Shown here: in pieces, positions 1 through 10,423 of the stretch | How the letters are laid out: the number at the start of each line of letters is the position of its first letter | Position numbering within the stretch: the stretch's first letter is position 1 | Assembly (NCBI GenBank): GCA_037178675.1 | Contig: JAYMGJ010000078.1 | Location: 1 to 38,991 of the forward strand | Origin: Scleroderma bovista | Lineage: Eukaryota > Basidiomycota > Agaricomycetes > Boletales > Sclerodermataceae | DNA length: 38,991 nucleotides | Reading direction: 5' to 3' | Notes under the pieces: generated by a model | What the model was told of the DNA's origin: nothing | The model's input: only the letters and a program-made list of their open reading frames with translations | Database searches by the model: none | Translations under genes and position numbers: made by a program

Positions 1-1
1 G

Positions 2-1869
2 GTGACCAGACTACCTGCAATAGAATTCGCGATCAATATAGCTCGATCAGAGTCAACCGGATACACACCCTTCTTCCTGAACACTGGCAGAATGCCAAGG
101 GCCATGATTTGGGATAGCCCCGGAAGGGACGAATATCTGAATGTCCGAACCTATCCGAAAGGAACATCACAGAAACTCGTACCGAAGTTTATAGGACCCT
201 ACCGCATCGTCGAGGACTTCAAAAATAATTTGTATCGCATTGACTTGCCAGACAACCTAAAACAGCGAGGTGTGCATAATGTTTTCCACTCGTCATTATT
301 AAGGGTACACATACCAAGTGACGACAGGTTGTTCCCTGGAAGAAGGGGCGATCAGTTAGAAGATCTCAGGGGAACTAACCGGGAATGGGCCGTGGAAAGA
401 ATACTGCAGCATCAGGGAAGTCACTTGGATGCAGAGTTCGAGATTCAATGGACAGCTGGTGACAAATCCTGGCTGCCATATCACGAAGTGTCACACTTGA
501 GAGCGTTGGCCGACTACTTTGAAGTTATTGGAGTGACAGGAATAGAAAATTTGTGACGAACGGGCGACGAGGATCAATCGGACGATGATCTTCAGGTGTC
601 CTTTGGACACTCGGCTCCCCATGCTTTTGGAGCCTACTTAAGCTGCCCACCTCGTCAACAAAACTCAACCGCTCCTCGCAACCCTCGAACTCACCGTGCT
701 GACCACCCCCACTCAACTCCATTACCTCGGCCCCAGCACTTTCATTCACGTCCCTGCTGACCTCTCCCCCGTGAAACGCCGCCGCCGCGATCTAGAAACC
801 AACAGCCCGACCCAGTGGAACGGTACATTGACTGTATCAATTGTGGACGGGTCTACGTTGATCTGCGCACCTGTGTTAGTCGACAGCCGTCTCAGTGACC
901 TCGTCGACATACCATTATAGATCCTCCTCACTCCTGCCGGAACAAGAAGCAAAACGCCCCTCCGTGCGCTCATCAACGTTATCGTTCAAGTCGTCGCACT
1001 TACCCTCGCCAAACTCGCCCTATGGCCTACCAGCGCCACCGGAACATTGAAAAATCCGGACCGGAGTTTTACTCCGTCCGTTGGAGCCTAGAGGAGGGCG
1101 ACGAAGATCGCCGAATGTTGGTGCACCGCGAGCAGGTGCGGGCCTACTTTCGTTTCGACACGGCGCTTCGTCGAGGGAAAGATTGTCCTCCTTATCTCCC
1201 TTGCGGGTACACCCAATTCAGTGCCGCCTACGCCCATGAGGCCACTGCCATATCTCGGTTCACTACCTTTGAACAAGATGAGGATGGAAACAGCTGGATC
1301 ATCATCAATGGGCGCGTACCTACTCCCACTGAGGTGCTTGGCCCCAACGCCGACCTCCGAAGCCCAGAAGAGAGGGAGGGAGGTCGGGTCTTGAATGGTG
1401 CTGAGAACGAGACGTTAGAAAGTATGCTGTGGGACGCTGCGGATAAGGTCAGGCGTCAGTGCCAGAATTCGCAACGAGGATACTCCACTCGCAGGGACAA
1501 GCAAGGCGATTACCATGCCAATCGGGGATCGCTCACCGAGCGGATCGTCGACTCGCTGTACAGCCGCCCCAACCAAAAGCACCGTGGTAAGAAAAAGGCC
1601 CGCACCTTCGACGACGAGACTCGTTTCTCGCCGTCCATTGCCCCTTCCGTGGAATTTGTGTCGATGATGACTGCCGGGCCCAGTCACCCCTTTGTAGAGG
1701 CAGAGGATGCTGGCATGTATGGAGACGAGGACGGTATTTACGATGAAGAAGAAGAGGAAATTCCTGTTGACCAGGAGATGGAGGGAGAAAAGGACGTTGA
1801 GGGAACACCAGTCGAAGGCAAGGGAAAAGCTGTCGACCGCACGCAAACCTCGTTGCCCGCCACGCAGTA
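2..1869 (+). pseudogene. Ty3/gypsy retrotransposon pol, 3' part (integrase C-terminus, chromodomain, C-terminal extension)
   Basis: The frame opens at the window edge inside an integrase C-terminal region ('STGYTPFFLNTGRMPRA', then 'FIGPYRIV' and 'HNVFHSSLLRVHIPS'), followed by a chromodomain ('EWAVERILQHQGSH' to 'SWLPYHEVSHLRAL'). The stretch between the 'GRMPRA' motif and 'FIGPYRIV' is shorter than usual, so a deletion is likely. The same frame runs on to 1869 without TAA or TAG, broken only by TGA at 554-556, 758-760 and 896-898. It crosses a CxxC segment (about 830-870) and a roughly 290-codon acidic extension. TGA at 554 could be the true pol stop, in which case 1022-1897 is a separate ORF. 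The last residues before the stop at 1895 are encoded by the inserted pogo TIR. Without it the frame would end in TAA at the insertion site. Not functional. Confidence 0.8.
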
Positions 1870-1895
1870 CTATCACTTGACCGGAGTTGCAAAAT
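1870..1895 (+). repeat. 5' terminal inverted repeat of the pogo-like element
   Basis: The first 26 bases begin CTATCACTTGACCGGAGTTG and pair with 5837-5862 at 24 of 26 positions. A weaker second match (CACAGAG[A/T]TGCAAA) lies at about 1899-1911 and inverted near 5660-5675, suggesting a subterminal transposase site. Confidence 0.88.
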
Positions 1896-2340
1896 GACAC
1901 AGAGATGCAAAACGCTAACTACAACACGCAACACTTCAATCCAAGCCATGCCGTCGTATACAGAGCATGTTATACCATATTCCAAGAGGGCTATGTACTT
2001 TTTTAAAAATAAAATACATCCGTACATTGGTAGCAACCAATTTACTGCTTCAAAGGGGCTATTTTCAGAATAACTTGCCAGGGCTGAAATCAGATCACAA
2101 CAGATAAATGTGCAAAGCTGCAATGGGATTCTTCAGATACTTCCCCACATCCTACAAAATTTTTAGACATGGTCAAGAGGATGTTTCAATTGTGATTTTT
2201 GTTGCAATGAAGTGATGCAGGAGTGTGACAATATCAAGCGGAGCTCTGGCGGAGTGACATCAGCAGGCACGGCAGTGTGGCACAAAGTTAATGAAACAGT
2301 CTAAGTCCCTGCCCGGTCACGTCTGCACACAGGTCATTGC

Positions 2341-5300
2341 ATGCCATCGGTGCTTCATGCCAGGACAAAGGCTCAGAAACTCAGTGATGAGCAAGAACAG
2401 AAAATCCAACATGTTTGCTCTCTTCTTTCTGCTTCCAATTCTCCCAACATTCGTGCTGCTGCAGTCGAGCACAAAATCCCTTACTATACTCTCTGACGGC
2501 AGTATCTTGGGACTTCACAGGCATATCATAAAGCCCATGCGAGCCAACAGATTCTCTCACCTCCACAGGAGTCTGTGCTAGTTGACTGGATCAAGCATCT
2601 TAGCTCCATGGGGCAACCACTCAGCAAACGGACCATTCGGATCAAAGTGAAACTGCTCTGTGGAAAGAAGCCAGGTGCTCAGTGGATTATCGGATTCTTA
2701 CGACGGCATCCTGATATCACACTTGGGAAACCAGCAGGGCTGGACCCACAGCGTTGTCAAAGTTTCAACCAGACAGTGGTCGAACACCACTTTAAGTTGC
2801 TGCGGCAGGCCATTGAGGAGAAGGGGATCCCCTGGGAGAACACTTATAACATGGATGAGAAGGGTTGTCAACGAGGTGGAGGTCAGAAATCATCACCTGA
2901 GAAGTACTTTGTTCCCCACGGCTGATTCACAAAGTACAAGACACGGAGCGGAAACCTTGAGCTCGTCACCATCATTGAGTGTGTGTCCGCTGATGGTAGT
3001 AACATCGCACCTGGATTTGTGTTCTCAGGGAAGTCGTATCACAAGAAATGGTTCAAAGCTCACCCAAACATCTGGTAGGTCATCAGTAATCTATTCTTCT
3101 GTGAAAACCAAGTCACAATGATCTTTGTAGTGTCGGAACGTCACCTAATGGGTGGACAGATGATTTTATCTGTATGAAATGGTTTGAGCATACCTTCATT
3201 CCACAGGCGATGGCACGGAACCAGTCAGGAAATCCAATTCTGCTTATCTATGATGGTCATGGGTCTGTCAAGACTGGTTCTTCACCGATCTGATCTCTAC
3301 GAGGGGTCAGGGGGTCAGGGGTTGGTCTAGCGGTAAGACCGAGATGCTACGTAGCGTAGTCGCGCTTCCCGAGTAATAGGAAGGCCGACCGAGGGTCTGA
3401 CGGAGAGTCCGAGGGTAAACGGTCTATGACCGAGTGCTTGCACGAGACAGAGACGGAGAGTGTGAAGGGAGAACAGATGAGAAGTATCTTATTCGATATT
3501 CGAACTGAAACTACAACAGACCGAGTATCTAGGTATTTATACTGAGTAGAACGGATGAGGCGATGTACGGGAAGTCGGGATTACTGACAAACGACGAGCG
3601 CAGCCGCGCTGCGCGCTGAGTAAGTACGGTAAGTGCGATAACTGGTTTACCGATAGACATTGTGTTAGTAATGCAACAGGACGGGAACGTATAGTAACCG
3701 GAAACGAGAAAGGAAACATATTAGGTAATAGTACAGAGAGACAGAACGGACAACGCGCTCACCGATCGGTGGCGATACAGGACAGATAGAAAGAAACGGA
3801 AAAGGGAGTACATACAATAGACAGACGGCGAACGCGTGGATGCGATCGGACAATAGGGTACAGGGTGATCGGATGTCACGGTCGTGACAGGGTCTCATAT
3901 CACGAAAGAGATGCGTGAACTCGCCATCAAAAACAACATTGAGTTGTTTTGCCTTCCCCCACATACGACTCATGAGTTGCAACCACTTGATGTGGGGATT
4001 TTTGGGCCCCTTCAACGTGCATGGCAGAAACAATGTGAGGAGGTACTCGAGGCAACAGGTGAGGAGATCACGAGGCAGGATTTCATTAATCAATATATGG
4101 AAGCCCATGCACAGGTATTTACATCAGAGATCATTCTCAAAGCTTGGAAGAACAGTGGCATCTGTCCTCTCAATCCTCACATTTTCAAGGACCAGGACTT
4201 TGCACCAAGCATGGCAATGTCTACAGAAGCACACGCACCATCATCTTATCCTGTCCAGCCTCATGAGCTACCAGACCCAGGAGATATCACTACAGAGGAA
4301 GATGATGACTCAAGCAATGAGCGGTCAGACACCGAAGAAGAGGACTTGCAGCACTCATCTGACAGTGGGTCTGACTCTGAAAATGGGGCTGAATCTGACA
4401 GTGGCGAAGCTGGCTCTTCGAAGCCTCTCACTAATAGCCATGGGGACCATGCACGCTGATCCATTGCCTCACCACTCCCCTCCGTATCTCTCCCCATCCA
4501 GTCTACCTGTTCTACTATCAAACCACCAGCTATACTAAAATCAAATCCTGAGCTTGTGTCCTACTTCTCGTCCTTGGAGGATAAGGTCAGCCAGCTGGAA
4601 TCCAGAGTTCGGGGCCTTGAATCAGATGCGGAGGTGAAAAGCGGTGAACTGGATGCTGCGAAAGCACACTGTGCTCTTGCCCTTGGTCAGATCAGAGCAT
4701 TGAACAAGCGGCTGAATAAGAAGAAGGGGAAAAAATCACGAGCAAGGAATATCAACGCATGTTGGCTGACATCAGCGGAGGGTCTGCGGGAATGCGAGGC
4801 ACAGGATGAGGTGAGGGCAGAAAAGAAGCAGAAGAAGGCTGAGATGGCTGCACAGAAAGCAGCCAAGCAGGCCAACAGGGCAGCCTGACAAGCTGTGCGG
4901 GGTGAAGATGTCCAGTTCAGCGGTGCACTCTCAAACAAGAGCAAAGACGATTTGATCGATATTGCTCACCATCTTACGATCGAGACGACTGGCACCAAGG
5001 CCGACCTGTTGAAGGCCATCCGGAGTCGCTTCGAAACTGATCACCACTTGAAGACTGATCCCCGCTTTGAAGGTCTTTTCAGCAGTCGCTTGCATGCTGC
5101 CATGAAATGGCCAATTGAGCAGACAAATCTTGACTCGGAAAATATCCCCCCACCAGCCACTTGCCAACGTATTGACGCCGTCCCACCAATGTCCACATCA
5201 TTTCCTAACGCAGCACAGACAGCCATCAAACATACTCCATTTTTGACTTCATCCACAGCATCTTCCACTGCTGGTCCATCGGTGTCGCCTTCGTTTGCGC

Positions 5301-5416
5301 TACATTCAACACCTACTCATCCTTTTACCCCAGCTCCATTTAATCCCAACAATTCTACGACATTTACCCCCACATTTGCGCCTACTACAAGTGCCATATC
5401 CCTATTATTACCCTAA
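2341..5416 (+). pseudogene. pogo/Fot1-like transposase (psq HTH, Tc5/CENP-B HTH, DDE, SAP), inactivated
   Basis: One frame from ATG 2341 covers an N-terminal psq-like HTH, a Tc5/CENP-B-type HTH ('DWIKHLSSMGQPLSKRTI', 'GAQWIIGFLRRHPDI') and a DDE domain. The three catalytic aspartates are visible in 'YNMDEKGC', 'IYDGHGS' and 'HELQPLDVGIFGPLQRAW'. One intron (about 3075-3129, GTAGGT to TTGTAG) fits. After the DDE comes an acidic Asp/Ser/Glu stretch, a coiled coil with a Lys/Ala-rich end, and a SAP-like DNA-binding motif ('KSKDDLIDIAHHL', 'TGTKADLLKAI', about 4937-5030). Four in-frame TGA codons (2494, 2923, 4457, 4886) and a 624-bp LTR inserted right after 'YDGHGS' make it non-functional. The SAP tail could have been a separate ORF, but the frame is continuous with the DDE domain. 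Confidence 0.88.
3266..3889. mobile_element. solo LTR inserted in the pogo transposase gene
   Basis: The 624-bp insert begins TGTCAAGAC and ends CGTGACA, giving TG...CA ends with 5-bp inverted termini (TGTCA/TGACA). It is flanked by a 5-bp duplication GGGTC (3261-3265 and 3890-3894). Removing it with one copy of GGGTC rejoins the transposase motif Gly-His-Gly-Ser-His exactly. No internal retrotransposon domain or second LTR is present, so this is a solo LTR left by LTR-LTR recombination. It contains a perfect palindrome GCGCAGC-CGC-GCTGCGC near 3599-3615, and ends in the stem TGTCACG-GT-CGTGACA (3874-3889). Confidence 0.88.
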
Positions 5417-5836
5417 TCCTGATTCCTGAGTCTATCACTGGCTCGAGTTCATACCATGCATCCTACTAAGTCACCTGGTCTGGAGATGTCTCATATTCTA
5501 CTAGATCCTTATAATAGTACTACACTAGTAGCATCTGTAACAATTTCTGCGTTGTCGCTGTCAAATGCATTGACGAAGTTTCTGTGTTATCAGCGCATGT
5601 CGGAGTTGCAATGGAAGGTGTGACACAGTGTGACAGCCCTTCATTTGGTGGATGGGAACATTTGCAACTCTGTGTGATTTGGTGCTAGAAAACCGGCATT
5701 GTTCTGGCAGCTTCTACACCCCACATATTGCATTAATTTCTATCACAAGTTCCTCCATACATTGTCCTCTAGCTGCCTATATATTTTTTACCTTACTTAC
5801 ATTTGTGGTTGTGTAGCTTTGAGGCATGAATTTTTG
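5417..5836. other. 3' non-coding region of the pogo-like element
   Basis: AT-rich sequence between the last transposase codon and the 3' TIR. No gene is visible. It holds an inverted copy of the subterminal motif CACAGAGTTGCA near 5660-5675. Confidence 0.6.
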
Positions 5837-5862
5837 ATGTTGCAACTCTGGTCAAGTGATAG
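5837..5862 (-). repeat. 3' terminal inverted repeat of the pogo-like element
   Basis: Ends in TTGCAACTCTGGTCAAGTG followed by ATAG, the complement of the 5' TIR with two mismatches, then the TA target duplication at 5863-5864. Confidence 0.88.
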
Positions 5863-5881
5863 TAAAGGCAGTGCCTGCCTT

Positions 5882-5892
5882 GAAGGGGGGAG
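5882..5892 (+). promoter_or_regulatory. polypurine tract of the gypsy element
   Basis: GAAGGGGGGAG sits directly before the TGTAAGG start of the 3' LTR. In Ty3/gypsy elements this position primes plus-strand DNA synthesis. Confidence 0.8.
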
Positions 5893-6174
5893 TGTAAGGA
5901 TCTCATGCTTATTCAGCGGATACCCAGTTCCGATTACCCAATTCGTATTACTACTCTCTGACATCGATTGACAAGCTCTTATTACTTTTAGTTTCCCTTC
6001 CCACACCACTCTCTTTGCTTGCCCCTGGGCTGTAGGGTATAAAGTCGATACCGTTCGTTTGTCGTAGTTTGAGTCTTTTCCTGAATACCAGTTACCATTG
6101 CTAGGTGATTGTTTCAGCTTGAGAAGATTCTGTTGTGACCACGTTAGAGATTAGCTACCTCTATCGTCGTTACA
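5893..6174 (+). mobile_element. 3' LTR of the gypsy element
   Basis: The 282-bp LTR starts TGTAAGGATCTCATGC and ends CGTCGTTACA, with TG...CA ends and a TGTAA/TTACA inverted terminus. It directly follows the polypurine tract and carries a TATA box at 6038-6044. The expected target duplication (next five bases GTCTC, 6175-6179) cannot be checked because the 5' LTR lies left of the window. Confidence 0.82.
6038..6044 (+). promoter_or_regulatory. TATA box of the LTR promoter
   Basis: TATAAAG sits about 145 bp into the 282-bp LTR, the usual U3 position for the core promoter of a Ty3/gypsy LTR. Confidence 0.55.
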
Positions 6175-7067
6175 GTCTCACATGATTCAAGAGGGCAAAT
6201 TTACTCTCCCGTAGTCTTCCATGATCCTATTGCCCACAATTCTACCAATGATGGTACAGCATCAGAATAGTATCATCATACACATGTCCAATAGTTTGTC
6301 GGCAATCAAAATACTACATACAAGCTCTCCACGACATATATAACATAGCTATAATACATAGGAGAGAATGATAAACAATTTGGGTCACTGGTGTTGGAAT
6401 GAGAGAAGATCACCAATGAATGTTGTCACTCCAGGTTGACCATTTTCAATTGCACATGTTCCTCTAGGCTTGTACAGAGATGAGTGTGGACCGTGATTGA
6501 GATTTGAGCGAGCAAGGTTCTCTAGTTCTTGCAAAACCTTGAAAAGCACTGCGCAAATCCACGAGACGTAAGTAGCTGCCTTCCAAGGATAGACAAACAC
6601 GTGAGGTGCAGCAGTATATAATTGATAATGTGCAAAGGGATCAATGCATCTCTGTCTTGACGTTGCACTGCATGCAGTGACATATTAGTAGACCCGCATC
6701 AGATCAACTCCATCATATACACAGTGGCGGCAAATCATCATAATTTTGGGATATCCCAACTTTGGAGTACATCAACCTCTTTCGCAAGAATTGTACATCT
6801 GGTCTCCAATGACAGTAACTACAATACACAGATTAGACACACAGGCATATTGCAATAGAATCTTTTACAGCGTGCGTGAACGGATCCTTCATCTGAGGAA
6901 GAGACTCAAAATTGACGAAGTTTTGAATTAGATCTGAAGACTACCCGAAGGCACTTATCCTTATAAGGGGTGGAATCCACTGGAATCCACCGGCTAGTGT
7001 ATCAGATGTTGGAAATTTCACTGCTGTATGAACTGTCAACAATATGCAATCAGTTCGGTAGCACCCA
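6175..7067. other. intergenic region downstream of Ku80, with one weak minus-strand coding candidate
   Basis: No recognisable gene. On the minus strand an open stretch from about 6690 down to 6385 reads as plausible protein ('AHYQLYTAAPHVFVYPWK' ... ending 'GDLLSFQHQ' and a stop). I recognise no family, and find no convincing start or upstream exon. It may be the last exon of a decayed or lineage-specific gene. Confidence 0.3.
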
Positions 7068-10000
7068 TCAAATAAATAAAAACTTTACCGCTTCAGCAGC
7101 AGACTCTGACACATTCGATGTTGCTCCCAGTTTCTCTGCCTCGGATGAACTGATAAGACTTATGCTGTGCCCTAGTTTCTTCAACTCGGACCAAAAGGCT
7201 TTGTTCCCCATCTCTTCCAAACAGTCCGCTTTGAGACCTTTCAAGATTCTGAGGGACGATAATTAGATCGATATTGCGAAAGCAAATGCAAGAGTGGAAC
7301 TTACTCGTTCCAAGCATCGATCTCATCCTCCTGGGGAAGGCCATCAGCTACCTTCTCAAAAGTCAAACCGCATCAAATGCTTCCTCACCTTCAGACATGT
7401 TTCCCTCAAAACTTTCAAACATTCGATCATCTCATCCTTTCTTCTCCCAGAAAATGGACGCTCCACGATCTCCCTCACCACCACGCCCATATCCTCAACG
7501 GCCTTCGTCACAACATCACCCTGAGATAAATTCTTACGGAAATCTCGCAACGGGAACGTGTTGCCAATAATGCGTCCGGGAGCGCGTTGCGGATCGAGCT
7601 CAGGGTCTGGCGAGGCTGTAGGTGTTGGCAGACCAGGTCCGTCCCTGGGCTTCATAGGTAGCAGTAACTCGCCTTCAGACTCCGACTCGGTTTCTGAGTC
7701 AGAGGTAGCATGTTTCTTGGGTGCTTGAGAGATGGGAGATGTAGTAGCATCTGCCCGCTTTTTCGGGGGACCTTTGTTGTCCAGTAGGATCATATCTTCG
7801 TCCTCGTCTGCCGCACGGACGTGGCCATCCTTGCGGGTCTTCAAAACTTTCTTGGGAACTATATGCAGACGGTATGGTCATTTCACGTTTCAGACTTGGT
7901 CAGCACACTACGCACCTTCTTTCACCTTGAATACTTCCATGCACTCCTCAAGCGCTTTTCTAGACTTCTTGAGCACTTGTTTCGGAGGCTCAAAATATTT
8001 CGTGAGTTCGGGATGTGGAGCCGGTAGGGGATGAGTCGCGAGATCAGGAACAACCGCAGCATGGAAGAGGGCTTGCTTCGTTCGATGTATAGCCGGGTTG
8101 AAGGAAACCCGGGGATCAAACCACGACTGAAGTTTGCTGACCACATAATAAGTCGCTTTGCATCTTGTGTCAAACATGACCGTCAACTTACCCATTCTCG
8201 TCCTTCCCCCCTTCACCTGCCAGATCCATATCATCAATAAATTTACCCATCGCGTCAAGTTGTTCCTCAGTGGGAAGATAGGGGTGTTTGGTGATACGCT
8301 CGCCAGTTCGGGAGATGAGAGTCGTCAGTGAGGGAAACGTGTAATGTCTGACATCATCCGCGAAAGGCATCTACACACGCCATGTGAGCTCCTAGAGTGT
8401 GATGGTCAACGGCAAAAATATGCACCTGTACCCACAGCATCACATCGATATCTGGCCAAACTCGTGGTGACAGTACACCAATCTTTGGGTCTGAACCCTC
8501 TAGCTTTACCATCCTAGCGATAGCCATGACGCCCTTTTCGAACATCGCTTGGACAATGGAAGAGAACGCGACCTGATCAGGGGCAGAAGATGGGGCAGCA
8601 AAGACAAATGAGACCTCAGAAAGTGGATAGGCGCGATTGAACTGTAAGTGATCAGGTTGGTATGAATGCATCACTAGGGGAAGTGGTACTTGCGTTCTTT
8701 TCAGAGATAAATCCCAGGATGTCGATACCTTTCTGCGTATTTAGCTTCGGGAAGTGACCGTCCGGACACGGAACGTAAGTCGATCCATACTTGAATCCCT
8801 TGATGAGATTTTCCTTTTCAACTTTTTCAAGTTGGGACTCATCCTCGTCCTGCAGTTCATCCTCGTCAAAATCGACAGAAGCATCTACTGGGACATCCTT
8901 TTTGCCTTCGGCATCTCCCTTAGGACTTCGGTCGATGGCATACTCGGTCCGCCTCTGCAGTTCCCTGAAAACCGTCTTCCTCTCGCCCTCATCGTCATCG
9001 TCCTCACCCTCCATGGTGCTGCCAAAAAAGCGCTTCCATCCGCCCGGCCGAGCCGGGCTGGTACATTTGGCAACTCTGACGCCAATCTCGAGAGCCTCCT
9101 CGTCCCGTGTTTCCACATCACCCAATCGCAAGGTAGTTTGCGCCGACGTAGACTTCGTTTCTTTAACATTTGGATAGGAAAGTGAAAGGAGGGCGCGGGA
9201 GAGCGTCCCCAGAAGCCCGAGATCTTCTGGGAGAGAATTGATGAGGTGGGCATAAAAGGATTCGTTGACGCGCTTAAGCCACGATGAGACAAGTTAATGA
9301 CCGTGTTCATGTAACATACCTTGATCGCAGACTTGTCTTCTTCAAAGTAGGGCAGTTCGGCATCGTCGAAGTCCACCCCCCTGCCCTCGGTAATATTATT
9401 CCACAGCACCGAAAACTCAATCATGCTCGTCACTCACACGATAGTCAATGATATTCCTAAGCTTGTCATCTTCTTGACGGTCTTCTCCCAGTCTTCTGTC
9501 TCGATAGGAGACGCACCGTCAGTAATGATGACTACTTTGCGCGTCCAGGTACGCTTCCGCTCGAGGTAAGCGTCCTGCGTTTCAACGGCGACAATCAACG
9601 CGTCGATAGCTACATTTTTCCCGTCAGCCCACGGCCCCAAACCAAAACTTCAAGGGGGCGAAACGCCGCTCACGATCACCGTAGGTCTCTGATGGTCTGA
9701 GTTCATCCAACTTCGCCAGTGTGCCCGAGTTCGGCGTAGCAATCGGAATGTACTCCTCTATATGCGTGTACCCGCCATGCTTCTTATTAACGATGTTGGC
9801 CGTGTCTATTCTCCACAGAAAGAGCATATTGAGCTCGAAATCTTCGCAAAAGAGAACAAGTGGCACATACGATCCGAGCCAAACACAATGACTCCACACT
9901 GCTCCGTTTTGCGCCCGCCAAATATCTGAAAGCATACTTGCATTCACTACATCGTCTCCAATACACACTGACACAACACACCATCTCTTGTATCTTGAAC

Positions 10001-10210
10001 TTGACAAACTGGAGCGCCCACTCTAAATTGGTCATCTTGGCGCTCCGCTCTTCGCCACCTGGCCCAGGGGGCAGCTCGACCGTCCTCGTCGCTCCCATGG
10101 AGGGAGATATGTCGACGAGGAACATCGTCACGGTGTACTGTCCGAGCGTCACCATTTTTCCGAAGAGCATATAAATGACTGTATCTTACTCCTGCTCGTT
10201 CTGCTGGCAT
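7068..10210 (-). CDS. KU80: Ku80 (ATP-dependent DNA helicase II subunit 2), NHEJ DNA-end binding subunit
   Basis: Ku80 pairs with Ku70 to form the ring that loads on double-strand break ends and recruits the non-homologous end-joining machinery in the nucleus. I read 13 exons coding for about 823 residues. The start is 'MPAERAG', then after an intron 'YTVTMFLVDISPSMG', the Ku-type von Willebrand A domain, with 'QCGVIVFGSD' and 'KVVIITDGAS' further in. The Ku core/beta-barrel follows ('GFKYGSTYVPCP', 'GIDILGF', 'KIGVLSP') and then 'KLQSWFDPRVSFNPAI'. A Ser/Asp/Glu-rich linker leads to a C-terminal Ku_PK_bind-type helical domain ('FWSELKKLGHSISLIS'). Exon phases add up across the gene (exon 1 10190-10210, exon 2 9982-10137, last exon 7068-7248). 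Intron 8642-8693 must be GC-AG. The acceptor at 9385/9386 is the least certain junction. It is the downstream neighbour of the SNF2 gene on the same strand, only 213 bp apart. Looks intact. Confidence 0.96.
8642..8693 (-). other. GC-AG intron in Ku80
   Basis: Read on the minus strand, the donor is GCAAGT and the acceptor CTTACAG. Only this pair joins '...GFISEKN' to 'FNRAYPLSEV' in frame. The nearby GT donor shifts the frame. Confidence 0.75.
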
Positions 10211-10423
10211 CGCGGTGGTGGTCGACAGGAGAACATTGTTTGCGGCAGCGTCGCGTTCATTAAGGGATCACGTGGTTCGCGTGACTCCCATTAACCACGG
10301 TGCGAGTCAGAAATATTACAGTGTAAGGACGACTATAGATAAGTACCACAACAGTCTAATACAAAAAGCCTACAGAGTACACCAAGAGCTCCGCAGAAAT
10401 TCAAAGCATCTCTACGACCGTTT

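Larger units (their letters stand above)
1868..5864 (+). mobile_element. pogo/Fot1-like DNA transposon with TA target duplication, inserted in the gypsy element
   Basis: The element spans 1870-5862, with TA at 1868-1869 and again at 5863-5864. The termini are inverted repeats starting CTATCACTTGACC; 24 of the first 26 positions match between 1870-1895 and the complement of 5837-5862. The TA duplication, the TIRs and the encoded CENP-B-like HTH plus DDE transposase agree with the pogo/Fot1 branch of the Tc1/mariner superfamily. Without the 629 bp of the nested LTR and its duplicated site, the element is about 3.36 kb, long for this family because of its large C-terminal coding region. It separates the gypsy pol end from its own polypurine tract. 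Confidence 0.9.

Noticed and set aside
3266..3889. SINE, because of an A-box-like motif
   Set aside because: No B box or A/T-rich tail. TG...CA ends with a 5-bp duplication fit an LTR better.
5417..5836. Possible extra exon after the SAP region of the pogo-like transposase
   Set aside because: Multiple stops in all frames and AT-rich composition. It fits a 3' non-coding end before the TIR.
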